Assembly (NCBI RefSeq): GCF_011947365.2
Contig: NZ_JAAVSH020000001.1
Span: 1,843,020-1,877,780 of the forward strand
Direction: 5' to 3'
From: an endosymbiont of Lamellibrachia barhami
GTDB taxonomy: Bacteria > Pseudomonadota > Gammaproteobacteria > Chromatiales > Chromatiaceae
DNA length: 34,761 nt
The translations under genes were made by a program, and so were the position numbers. Shown here one piece after another: positions 1 through 8,026 of this stretch. The notes under the pieces are model-generated. The model ran no database searches. It saw only the letters and a list, made by a program, of their open reading frames with translations, and was not told where the DNA came from. Position 1 is the stretch's first letter; each line of letters opens with the position of its first letter.

Positions 1-19
1 TACGCCATACATGGTATTG

Positions 20-3000
20 CTATCTGTAGTAGTGCACCGATAGCGCCCAAACGCCCCATATCCAGCAGGCGCGCCATTGTATTTCAGGGCTACGCCCTGG
101 CCTGCGTTCCGCCTGGCACGGTCGAGGGCAGGCATTGCGAAGGATCCCGACGATAATGGCAGTCTCATTACTGCCCCGTAGCTGGATCTCATCCCCGGCC
201 TCACCGTCGATGCCGAAACCGTCGTAGAAGTAACCGGCATCATCGACCACCAGGGTGGCGCCGCTGCCGCTGCCCACGGTGGTGGTGAGGAACCGTCCGG
301 CATCGATCATCGGGCTCGTGGATTGGAGGGTGAAGACGTGGTTGACCTCATCCACGAATTGCGGATCCTGCTCCAGGTTGTTGACGTAGAAAGCCGGTTT
401 AGTGTTCTGCGCATCGACCAGTGAGATACCGCTGCTGCCCCAGTGTCCGATCACATTATCTCCCAGGTTGCCGGAGAAGAAGTTGTTGGTATCGAATTGA
501 TAACCCGACATGTCGTTACGGTAGACGTGCTGGTAGGGAGCATCGGGCCTTTCGCAGTCCGTATTCCTGTTGAGAATGTTGTTGGCGAAGAGGTTGTCCT
601 CAAAGCCCCCCACTGAAGAGTCCATCGTGGTGATGCCGCCGCAGAGGTTTTTGTGGAAGACATTGTTGTAGACCCGGTTATGGGTGTTGAAACGGGCTTC
701 CTGGCTATAGTTCTGCATGCCGAGTCCGGAATTGTTCGCATAGAAGACATTCTGGCGAATGATGCCGTTTTGGCCCGCATATTGGATACCGTTGCCGCCG
801 GAGGTGCTGTAATACGAGCTGGTTTTGGCAAAGGTATTGCCTTCCACTAGGTTGTACTTGGTGGCGTCGTGAAGGGTGAACTCGTGATCGAAGCCCACGT
901 TATCGCAGTCATAGATCTCGCCGATCTTCTGGATCTCGTTATCGAAATGGTTATTGCGGATCACGTTGAAGTTGCCGCACTTGATCACCCAAAGCGTATG
1001 GCTTGCGCGCACGAAGGTATTGCCCTCCACCAGGTTGTGATCCGACTTGATCAGGGCAAGGTTATCCTGTGAAGAGTCCTCGATGGTGTTGTTGAGAATC
1101 TTGTTATGGGTTGCCTCCTGAAAGAACAGGCCGGTCTTGGCGCTGGTGCTGCCGTGGTTTGCCCGCAGGAAGCTGTTGTACTGCAGGATGTTGTGATGCG
1201 CATTGAGGGCGTACATCCAACGATAGACATCCTCTACCCGCAATCCCTGCAGGATAAGGTATTCGCGATTGGAGATGTCGATGGCCGGACTGAGGTTGGT
1301 GCCGGTGATCGTCGCCTGCTCCGAGTCGTAGTTGCGATAGGTAATGTAGTTGCCAGGCGTGCCGGAGTTCTGCGGAATCAGCGGTTCGTTATAGCTGCCC
1401 TCACGAATCAAAACGGTTTCACCGGCGACAGCCGCTGCGGCGGCCCCGCTCAGGTTGCGAAAGGCCGTTTCGGAACCTGCACCGCAGGCGCGGCTGCCAA
1501 CATCATAGTCGTTGCAGCTCGATGCGCCGATGAGCGGGTCGACATAGAGATTGTTACCCCCGCCTGGTGCAGGTGCGGTGACGATGATCTGGAAGGCGCT
1601 CAGTGTTGCGCTCTCGGTACCGTCGGAGACAGAGATGCCGATATTGCCATAGCTGCCGGCCGTGCCTGCGCCAGGTGTGCCGGAGAGTTGTCCGGTGGCG
1701 GTGTTGAAGCTGGCCCAAGCCGGCTTGTTGGTGATGTTGAAGACCAGGTTGTCGCCATCCGGGTCAGAGGCGCTGGGGGTGAAGCTGTAAGCTGAACCTT
1801 CAGCGACGCTAGCTGCAGGCAAGCCGCTGATAGCTGGCGAGCGGTTTGTGTTGCTGACGCTGATGGAAAAGCTGGCCAGTGAGGCGCTCTCCGTGCCGTC
1901 GGTCACGCTGATAAGGATGTCGCCCCAGATCCCGGCATCATTGTAGCTTGGATTGCCGAACAGTCGACCGGTGGTGGGATCGAAGTTAGCCCAGTTCGGC
2001 CGATTGGTAATGCTGAAGCTCAGGGCATCACCGTCCGCATCGAAAACGCTTGGAGTGAAGGAGTAGGTCGCCTTTTCTGCAACACTGGTGGCAGGCGAAC
2101 CGGTAATGGTTGGTGTGTTGTTGTTATTGCTGTCACCGCTGACCATGATTGTGAAGCTGGCCAGTGAGCTGCTCTCGGTACCGTCGGTCACGCTGATGAG
2201 GATGTTGCCGTAGCTACCTGCTGTGCTGGAACCTGGCGTACCGAAGAGTTGACCGGTGGAGGTGTTGAACCCGGTCCAAAACGGCTTATTGCTGATACTG
2301 AAGAGCAGGTTGTCACCATCCGCATCGGATGCGCTGGGGGTGAAGCTGTAGGTCGAGCCTTCCGTGACACTATCGGCAGGAGACCCGCTGATGGTCGGCA
2401 GACGGTTTGTGTCGCTGACAGTGATGGAAAAACCAGTCAGTGTAGCGCTCTCCGTGCCGTCAGTTACACTAATACTGATAGGACCGTAGTTGCCTGCAGC
2501 ATCAAAGCCGGGGGTACCGGAGATGCTCCCGGTTGCAGGATCAAAACTTGCCCAAGCAGGCAGATTACGGACACTAAAGTTCAGTTTATCACCATCGGCA
2601 TCATCGGCTGCCGGCACAAAATGGTAAGGTGTGTTTTCTGCCACAACAGATGCAGGGAGACCGGAAATGGTCGGTGCATGATTCGGTAGCTGTGGATCTA
2701 TAGTGCCACTGCTGTCGCTAACCTGGTAGTTGATGACCAAAAGAGCGGCTTTATCTGCCTTGCCGTCAAAAGAAGAGGCCACACGACGTCCGCTACCTTT
2801 TATGACCACTGCCAGATGATTCCCGGCTTGCCAATCCGGTTGGTCGACCGCAGCCTGTATCAGTGCAGAGATGTCGGGCGTCCGTTGCCCAGCACCTGCT
2901 CTTCCCCTTTTTCTCCACGCAGGTGGAGACCATGCAACGGAATTTGCAAAAAGCGTGCGTGATGAAACGTTATAACTGCTTTTCTGAAACGGCACTGCAT

Positions 3001-3946
3001 CAGGCGTCTGTTCCACACCGATTTCAAGACTACTGCCCCTACGGGAAACCTTATCGACCGTAAACTGAAGGTTCGCTTCATCGATGCGGGCGCCCTGTGG
3101 CAGATCTACAGCGAAGCGAAGTCCGACAACCTGATACTCACCATCGTATATCAGTTCAATATCAGAACTATTGGCATAGATATTTCCATCCTCTTCCTCT
3201 TCCACATCATCAAGAGATGAGGAGATACGACTGGTGAACTGTTTTGAAACTACAGGTTCTTCTATCACCGGCTCCTCGGGAACAGGAGCCGTCTCGCGAT
3301 TTGTGTATAAAACAGACAGTAGCGGCGCCTTATTCATTTCGCCGTCATAAGAGGATGCAGTACGCCGGCCACTGCCTTTAATAACAACGACAATATGGCT
3401 TCCAGACTTCCAGTCAGGTTGATCGACTGCCGCCTGTATCAACGCTGAAATATCGGGCGTCTGCTGTGCTATACCCGCTTCCCCTACACTCGTCCAAACC
3501 GCAGGAAGCCATGGCACACTCTGACGAAAAAAAGTACGGGTGGAGACGTTATAACTCAGATTTCTGAATGGCTGCGCATCCAGACTATTTTCCAGATAAA
3601 TCCCCAGACTTGTCGGGTCGGTTGAAACCTCATCAACGGTAAACTGAAGTTTTGCCTCGTCGACACGAACACCTTGCGGCAGATTCAGGACAAAGCGGAG
3701 TCCAATAACTTGATATTCATCATCGTATATCAGCTCCAAGTCAGAACTGTTAACGTAGATGTTGCCACTCTCTTCCTCTTCCACATCATCTATGGAGGCC
3801 GAGATTCTCTGCTCAATACGTGTTGACACAGCACCTGCATCAGCCTCACCGGCTTGCACACCCGTGAAAAGCGGCAACACTAAAAACACACATAGGATAA
3901 TGAACAGAGAAAAAGAGAACCGCTTGCAAAAAATACTTTCCAACAT
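20..3946 (-). CDS. Large secreted multi-domain protein with He_PIG repeats and beta-helix; frame broken at the 3' end
   Basis: Exported protein of about 1308 residues, probably surface-exposed and carbohydrate- or matrix-associated; no catalytic role can be assigned. The ATG at 3946 is preferred over an upstream TTG at 3961 because an AGG lies just before it and the signal peptide (about 32 residues, ending V-Q-A) then starts cleanly. Domain order by nucleotide: beta-sandwich domain copy A (about 3830-3300) and copy B (about 3245-2715), both with the pattern DDVEEEE..SSD.ELIYD..YQV.GLRF and IKGSGRR.ASS.DG; four He_PIG putative Ig repeats (about 2690-1570, each with DADGD/DPDGD and G.L.GTP); then a right-handed parallel beta-helix rich in N.I..N.F (about 1550-330). 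The last 40 or so residues are out of character (Arg/Cys/Trp-rich), whereas the usual ending of such proteins, including NAGQGVALKYNG, is found in the next frame and runs off the window at base 1. So 20 is probably not the true end. Alternative: a decaying pseudogene. Confidence 0.8.
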   Translation of the reverse strand: MLESIFCKRFSFSLFIILCVFLVLPLFTGVQAGEADAGAVSTRIEQRISASIDDVEEEESGNIYVNSSDLELIYDDEYQVIGLRFVLNLPQGVRVDEAKLQFTVDEVSTDPTSLGIYLENSLDAQPFRNLSYNVSTRTFFRQSVPWLPAVWTSVGEAGIAQQTPDISALIQAAVDQPDWKSGSHIVVVIKGSGRRTASSYDGEMNKAPLLSVLYTNRETAPVPEEPVIEEPVVSKQFTSRISSSLDDVEEEEDGNIYANSSDIELIYDGEYQVVGLRFAVDLPQGARIDEANLQFTVDKVSRRGSSLEIGVEQTPDAVPFQKSSYNVSSRTLFANSVAWSPPAWRKRGRAGAGQRTPDISALIQAAVDQPDWQAGNHLAVVIKGSGRRVASSFDGKADKAALLVINYQVSDSSGTIDPQLPNHAPTISGLPASVVAENTPYHFVPAADDADGDKLNFSVRNLPAWASFDPATGSISGTPGFDAAGNYGPISISVTDGTESATLTGFSITVSDTNRLPTISGSPADSVTEGSTYSFTPSASDADGDNLLFSISNKPFWTGFNTSTGQLFGTPGSSTAGSYGNILISVTDGTESSSLASFTIMVSGDSNNNNTPTITGSPATSVAEKATYSFTPSVFDADGDALSFSITNRPNWANFDPTTGRLFGNPSYNDAGIWGDILISVTDGTESASLASFSISVSNTNRSPAISGLPAASVAEGSAYSFTPSASDPDGDNLVFNITNKPAWASFNTATGQLSGTPGAGTAGSYGNIGISVSDGTESATLSAFQIIVTAPAPGGGNNLYVDPLIGASSCNDYDVGSRACGAGSETAFRNLSGAAAAAVAGETVLIREGSYNEPLIPQNSGTPGNYITYRNYDSEQATITGTNLSPAIDISNREYLILQGLRVEDVYRWMYALNAHHNILQYNSFLRANHGSTSAKTGLFFQEATHNKILNNTIEDSSQDNLALIKSDHNLVEGNTFVRASHTLWVIKCGNFNVIRNNHFDNEIQKIGEIYDCDNVGFDHEFTLHDATKYNLVEGNTFAKTSSYYSTSGGNGIQYAGQNGIIRQNVFYANNSGLGMQNYSQEARFNTHNRVYNNVFHKNLCGGITTMDSSVGGFEDNLFANNILNRNTDCERPDAPYQHVYRNDMSGYQFDTNNFFSGNLGDNVIGHWGSSGISLVDAQNTKPAFYVNNLEQDPQFVDEVNHVFTLQSTSPMIDAGRFLTTTVGSGSGATLVVDDAGYFYDGFGIDGEAGDEIQLRGSNETAIIVGILRNACPRPCQAERRPGRSPEIQWRACWIWGVWALSVHYYR

Positions 3947-4041
3947 ATTGGCAACCTGCAAAACAAATTAGTTATGGCTACATTGTTGGAAATTACTGGG
4001 TGGATGAACAGTTCATAAAATCAAACATGTGACACATTTTT

Positions 4042-4063
4042 TCACACTGATTTCAATGTGTGA
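4042..4063. promoter_or_regulatory. Possible operator dyad (TCACAC-N10-GTGTGA)
   Basis: Six-base perfect inverted repeat with a 10-base spacer, about 100 bases upstream of the start of the large secreted gene at 3946. The partly overlapping CACATTTTTTCAC at 4033-4045 recurs, in reverse orientation and one T shorter, upstream of the paralogous lipoprotein gene at 6732-6743. A transcription-factor site is inferred from position and symmetry only. Confidence 0.3.
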
Positions 4064-4178
4064 TGCCCGCCTGATTTATGCATATACTTTTAGAACAAAC
4101 AGATTGTTTTTATGTTTTTGTGAACGAAATCAATCGCTAGAATATTTGTTCGTTGACCTTCATATAACCTGAAGATTA

Positions 4179-4240
4179 AACGCAAAAAGCGCAAGGTTGT
4201 AGAGAGTGAAACAACTCTACGACCTTGCGCTTTTTGCGTT
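4179..4240. terminator. Long near-perfect hairpin, probable terminator or palindromic repeat
   Basis: Arms 4179-4204 and 4215-4240 are 26 bases each and match except for one T/G wobble position, with a 10-base loop (AGTGAAACAA). On the minus strand it follows the repaired end of the lipoprotein gene (4315) by 75 bases and is followed by only a short T run, so termination is plausible but not textbook. The GCAAAAAGCGCAAGG core resembles the GCAAAG-rich palindrome at 6869-6963, suggesting a family of dispersed repeats. Confidence 0.6.
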
Positions 4241-4417
4241 GTTCGCGGAAAAATCTCTTTCCCTGCAATGAAATGTCTATCGCTGCAAGCAGCGGGGGAT
4301 TTAACCCCAAGGGATTAAAAGGTTAAACTGACTTCTTCAGCGAAACCGGACTCAACACCAAGACTGTCAACTGCAGTCACTGAGAAATACCAGGCGCCAC
4401 CACCAGGAACCGTCACA

Positions 4418-6625
4418 TCATGAGGTCATCGTGTCAGCCACGACCCACTGGGTGTAAACACCTGACTGGGTTCCATAGTGAACACGGTACTCCTGAACTC
4501 CCACACCACTGCTTTGACTCCAGCTGATTCTGGCCATGTGTGTCGTGCAATCTCCCTCGCAAGTTACACTGAGGGTCACGGTTGCCGTGGCACTCTCACC
4601 GTCAACATCCACAACCTCGTAGGTAAACGAATCCAAACCACTGTATCCAGCATCCGGGAGGTATGAAAAGGTATTATCCCCGTTGATCGAGAGACTCCCC
4701 TTCGTTGTATTTTGCAGCACGCTCAGAGTAATCGGCCCATCCTCAAGGCCGCTGTCGTTATTCAGTACAGCGATCGGCGCCACCTGCCCCGCCGTTGCAG
4801 ATACCAGATCATCATTCGCAACAGGTTGATGATTAATGCGCAGCACATTGATGGAAAATGCTGCGAGTGCCGCGCTCGATACTCCGTCGCTTACACTGAT
4901 ACGAATATCATTGTATTCACCAATGTCGTTCCCGGAGGGAGTACCACTGAGTCTGCCATTTGCGCTGTTAAACACAGCCCAAGAGGGCATGTTGATAATA
5001 GAAAAAACAAGCGGGTTATTATCCGCATCGCTGGCAACAGGCGTAAATTGATATAGCGTGTCTTCAGTCACCTCATTCAATGGGGCGCCGCTGATCGTCG
5101 GCGCACTATTTGCCAGAGTCACAGTAATCGCAAAGGCAGGCAATGAGGCGGTGTATGCGCCATCGGAAACCGAGATCCTGACATTTCCATAGTTGCCAGC
5201 ATCTGCTACCGAGGGTGTTCCAGACAGACGTCCTGTCGATGAATCAAAGGTAGCCCAGGCAGGTTTGGACGTTATGGAGAAGGTCAACGCATCTCCATCC
5301 TGATCAACAGCACTCGGAGTAAACTGGTAACTATTGCCCGTTAATACCTGAGAGGGTGGTTGACCGCTGATTACGGGGGCACTGTTTACCAAACTCACAC
5401 TAATCGTAAACCCGGGCAGCGAGACGTTATGTACGCCATCGGAAACAGCAATTCCGACATTTTCATAGTTTCCGGCATCTGACACAGAAGGCGTCCCAAA
5501 CAGACGACCTGTCGATGAATCGAAGGTTGCCCAAGCAGGTTTGCCCGTAATAGAGAATGCCAACGCATCTCCATCTTGATCAGTAGCACTCGGAGTAAAC
5601 TGGTAACTGCCACCCGCCACTACCTGGGTGGGCGCCAGGCCACTGATTACCGGCGCACGGTTCACATCAGTTACGGTGATGGAAAAAATTGCGAGAGACA
5701 CAGTCGCAGCCCCATCGGTTACGGATATGCTGATGTTGGTATAGGTACCTGATTGACTGTAATCCGGCGTTCCAGACAGTCCGCCGTTTACCGCACTGAA
5801 ATTTGCCCATGAAGGCAAATTGCTTATCGAGAATACCAAATCATCATTATCTGCATCCACGGCTACTGGCGTGAAAACATAGCCCTCACCTTCAGCTACT
5901 GTAAGTGCTGGAGTGCCTGACAATTCAGGTGGCTGATTGGGCTGTACAGGGTCTGTCCCGGTGTCGCCGGTATTCCCGTCATCAAAGTAATCGACATTCA
6001 GCAGAGGTGCACTGGCAGCGTCGCCATCATAAGATGATGCGGTTCTTCTTCCGCTACCCTTGATGACAAGAACAACATGCTGCCCCGGCTGCCATTGGGG
6101 TTGATCCACTACTTTTTGAATCAACGCAGCAAGGTTCGGGGTCTCCTGCTCATCACCGGACTCACCAACAACATTCCAGTTACCCGGCTTCCAGCTGACG
6201 GTTTCGGAAAAAGTTGTCCGGGAAGAGACGTTATAACTGCTGTTTGCGAAACTTTCCGCATCAGTAACGTGTTCTGCAGATATTTCAAGATCACCTGTTC
6301 CAGTGGATACTTCGTCAACGGTAAACTGCACACTGGCTTTATCGATAACGGCACCCTGCGGAACATCCACCACAAACCGCATGCCTATTACCTGGTCTTG
6401 ATCATCGTTGATCAATTCCAGGTCACTGCTGTTTGAGTAGATGGCTCCACTGACCTCTTCTTCAACATCATCCATCGATGATGAGATACGACTTGTTGAC
6501 GTCTTCAGCGCAGCACTTCCAGTTGCATCTGAAACAGAGGAGGTATCCTCTGTTCCACTGCCGCATGCAGCAAGTGAGAGAGCAGTAACTACTACAAATA
6601 CGAGCTTTCTAATCTTCGCAAACAT
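4418..6625 (-). CDS. Multi-domain surface lipoprotein (beta-sandwich, He_PIG x4, cadherin/VCBS-like, Fn3); frame broken at the 3' end
   Basis: Lipoprotein of about 735 residues. The ATG at 6625 is chosen over a TTG at 6649 because it begins a compact lipoprotein signal (MFAKIRK, hydrophobic core, lipobox L-A-A-C). Domains by nucleotide: one beta-sandwich domain like those in the neighbouring large protein (about 6520-5985; DDVEEE, SSDLELI, IKGSGRRTASSYDG); four He_PIG repeats (about 5945-4840); a cadherin/VCBS-like domain beginning QPVANDD (about 4835-4560); and an Fn3 domain (YRVHYGTQSGVYTQW). The Fn3 domain stops halfway at 4418. The frame one base on continues VPGGGAWYFSVTAVDS and stops at 4315, exactly what the missing Fn3 strands should look like, so the intact gene would be 4315-6625. 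Either a real frameshift or a sequencing error. Role: probable adhesion or surface binding, by domain content. Confidence 0.8.
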   Translation of the reverse strand: MFAKIRKLVFVVVTALSLAACGSGTEDTSSVSDATGSAALKTSTSRISSSMDDVEEEVSGAIYSNSSDLELINDDQDQVIGMRFVVDVPQGAVIDKASVQFTVDEVSTGTGDLEISAEHVTDAESFANSSYNVSSRTTFSETVSWKPGNWNVVGESGDEQETPNLAALIQKVVDQPQWQPGQHVVLVIKGSGRRTASSYDGDAASAPLLNVDYFDDGNTGDTGTDPVQPNQPPELSGTPALTVAEGEGYVFTPVAVDADNDDLVFSISNLPSWANFSAVNGGLSGTPDYSQSGTYTNISISVTDGAATVSLAIFSITVTDVNRAPVISGLAPTQVVAGGSYQFTPSATDQDGDALAFSITGKPAWATFDSSTGRLFGTPSVSDAGNYENVGIAVSDGVHNVSLPGFTISVSLVNSAPVISGQPPSQVLTGNSYQFTPSAVDQDGDALTFSITSKPAWATFDSSTGRLSGTPSVADAGNYGNVRISVSDGAYTASLPAFAITVTLANSAPTISGAPLNEVTEDTLYQFTPVASDADNNPLVFSIINMPSWAVFNSANGRLSGTPSGNDIGEYNDIRISVSDGVSSAALAAFSINVLRINHQPVANDDLVSATAGQVAPIAVLNNDSGLEDGPITLSVLQNTTKGSLSINGDNTFSYLPDAGYSGLDSFTYEVVDVDGESATATVTLSVTCEGDCTTHMARISWSQSSGVGVQEYRVHYGTQSGVYTQWVVADTMTS
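5115..5660 (-). repeat. Tandem near-identical He_PIG coding repeats (period 276 bp)
   Basis: Repeats 2 and 3 of the lipoprotein share long near-identical DNA: for example the segments starting at 5232 and 5508 (CCTGTCGATGAATC followed by near-identical sequence) are exactly 276 bases, or 92 codons, apart. The period equals one domain, so recombination between them would add or remove one domain in frame. Confidence 0.75.
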
Positions 6626-7051
6626 CTGCGTCAACCCATTGGTAATCAATTCAATGGGGGTGAGTCTAGTCGTTAGGAAAACAGAAAAAAGCGACCTTTC
6701 AAAAACATGTGAAACCCATCCATCACTACTGGTGAAAAATGTGACGACTTGCTAAATCCAATAACTATTAAACGAAATAAATGAGTATTTATCTAAAGTG
6801 TGAGCGTATTCCGAATTGCCTTACGGCATCTGATAATTGCACTAACCAGCGCCCATCCGGAAACAGCGACTCTCGCTAAGACGCTAAGATCGCAAAGTTA
6901 TAACTTATTGTTATTCAACGTATAATAATTGTTTATTGGCGTTCTTTGCGCCTTTGCGAGAGTAATCTTGATGATTATGGATGGGAATCAATTATGCGAC
7001 CTGATGATATCGGATGCGCAGGAATAGGCGATACCACTACCTGGCACAGTT
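6626..7051. other. Gene-free region between ApbE and the surface lipoprotein
   Basis: 426 bases with no supported gene. Contains the palindrome at 6869-6963 (nearer the 3' end of the ApbE gene) and the GTGAAAAATGTG motif at 6732-6743 (about 110 bases upstream of the lipoprotein start). The lipoprotein promoter must be here; none is clear enough to place. Confidence 0.5.
6869..6963. repeat. GCAAAG-type palindromic repeat element
   Basis: Arm 6869-6894 and arm 6938-6963 are inverted copies (26 bases, 5 mismatches; ACTCTCGC at the outer end of both), separated by 43 AT-rich bases. It lies about 90 bases past the stop of the last gene of the leftward operon, so it could end that transcript. Small palindromes with this GCGCAAAG/CTTTGCGC wording are dispersed in many bacterial genomes; a non-autonomous mobile origin is possible. 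Confidence 0.55.
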
Positions 7052-8026
7052 TTATTGCGCTGCAAGCCCCGAGGAGAAGCGAATCTCACCGGTTGGATCC
7101 ACAAATACCGCCTCAATACCCGGTAGCCGCTCCACCAGCGCCATACCAGCCGGTTCGCCCATAACAAACAGCGCCGTGGCCAGCGCATCCGTAGTCACCG
7201 CCTCCGGCCCCACAATCGAGACACTACGCACCCCTTCGGCCGAGCGGCCCGATTTGGGATTCAGAATGTGATGGTGGCGCACCCCATCCAGCATAAAAAA
7301 ACGCTCATAGTCGCCAGAGGTCGAGAGTGCCGATTCACTCAAAGGCAGTAACGCCTTAATGCCCTTCCTGTCATCCGGATCGCGGATACCCACCCGCCAG
7401 GGACGGCCGCGTCGGTCGCCAAGAAAACGACTGTCGCCACCCGCGCTCAGGGTGGCGTGTTCGATGCCGTGATCCCGCAGGATCGTTATGCCCCGATCCA
7501 CCGCATAACCTTTGGCGATCCCGCCCAGATCGATACGCACCTGCGGCCGGGCAAACCTCACGCCGGCCGGATCCTTCTGCAGCAAAACATTATGATAGTC
7601 GATGGCGGGCAGCAGCTCCCCCAGCGTCGCGTCACTGGGTTTGATGCCACGCCGGTAGTCGTAATGGTAACCGACGCTGGCAAAGGTGATGTCGAATGCC
7701 CCGTCCGTCAGCTCCGATATCTGCCGTGCCCTCTCCAGCAGCCTCAGCAACTCGCTGCTGATCGCCACAATACCCTGACTTGCCTCCCGGTTGATCCGTG
7801 ACAACTCACTGTCGGACCGGAATGGGCTCATCAATCGGTCGATGCGGTGCATCTCCTGCAACACTGCCTCTATGGCAGCCTCACCCTGTTCCACCGACTC
7901 ACACCACAGTTGCAGAGTGATTCGGGTACCCATGATATCGGCGCCGCGCCATAACCACTGCGCCTCGACACCGAGGCTGGCAAACCCCAGCAGCAGCGCC
8001 AGCACCCGGGCCGCAACACCGCTCAT
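7052..8026 (-). CDS. apbE: ApbE-family FAD:protein FMN transferase
   Basis: Transfers FMN from FAD to a Ser/Thr of exported proteins in the periplasm, Mg-dependent. 324 residues with an N-terminal signal peptide (cleavage near A22). Family motifs: GAFDIT at 109-114, DLGGIAKGYAVD at 166-177, SAGGDSR at 194-200, HHILNPKSGR at 252-261, TTDALATALFVMG at 278-290 including the metal-binding Thr/Asp cluster. Full length for the family. Its ATG overlaps the stop of the TonB/AgmX-like gene as ATGA (8023-8026), so it is translationally coupled to the proton-driven motor genes. That is unusual: ApbE is more often beside its flavoprotein. No protein in the window shows a convincing flavinylation motif. 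It is the last gene of the leftward operon. Confidence 0.95.
   Translation of the reverse strand: MSGVAARVLALLLGFASLGVEAQWLWRGADIMGTRITLQLWCESVEQGEAAIEAVLQEMHRIDRLMSPFRSDSELSRINREASQGIVAISSELLRLLERARQISELTDGAFDITFASVGYHYDYRRGIKPSDATLGELLPAIDYHNVLLQKDPAGVRFARPQVRIDLGGIAKGYAVDRGITILRDHGIEHATLSAGGDSRFLGDRRGRPWRVGIRDPDDRKGIKALLPLSESALSTSGDYERFFMLDGVRHHHILNPKSGRSAEGVRSVSIVGPEAVTTDALATALFVMGEPAGMALVERLPGIEAVFVDPTGEIRFSSGLAAQ

Larger units (their letters stand above)
3947..4314. other. Gene-free region upstream of the large secreted protein
   Basis: AT-rich intergenic stretch of 368 bases between two minus-strand genes. It holds the long hairpin at 4179-4240 and, closer to the downstream gene, a TCACAC...GTGTGA dyad at 4042-4063 with an adjoining CACATTTTTTCAC. 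The promoter of the downstream gene must lie here, but no convincing -35/-10 pair was picked out. Confidence 0.5.

Noticed and set aside
265-300. S-G-A-T sequence in the large beta-helix protein as an ApbE flavinylation site
   Set aside because: It sits in a common beta-helix end segment (GSGATLVVDD) without the Asp/Ser-Thr surroundings of ApbE targets, and the gene is not in the ApbE operon.
1106-1795. 229-codon open frame on the plus strand
   Set aside because: Antisense to the beta-helix and He_PIG region; its apparent composition mirrors the repeats.
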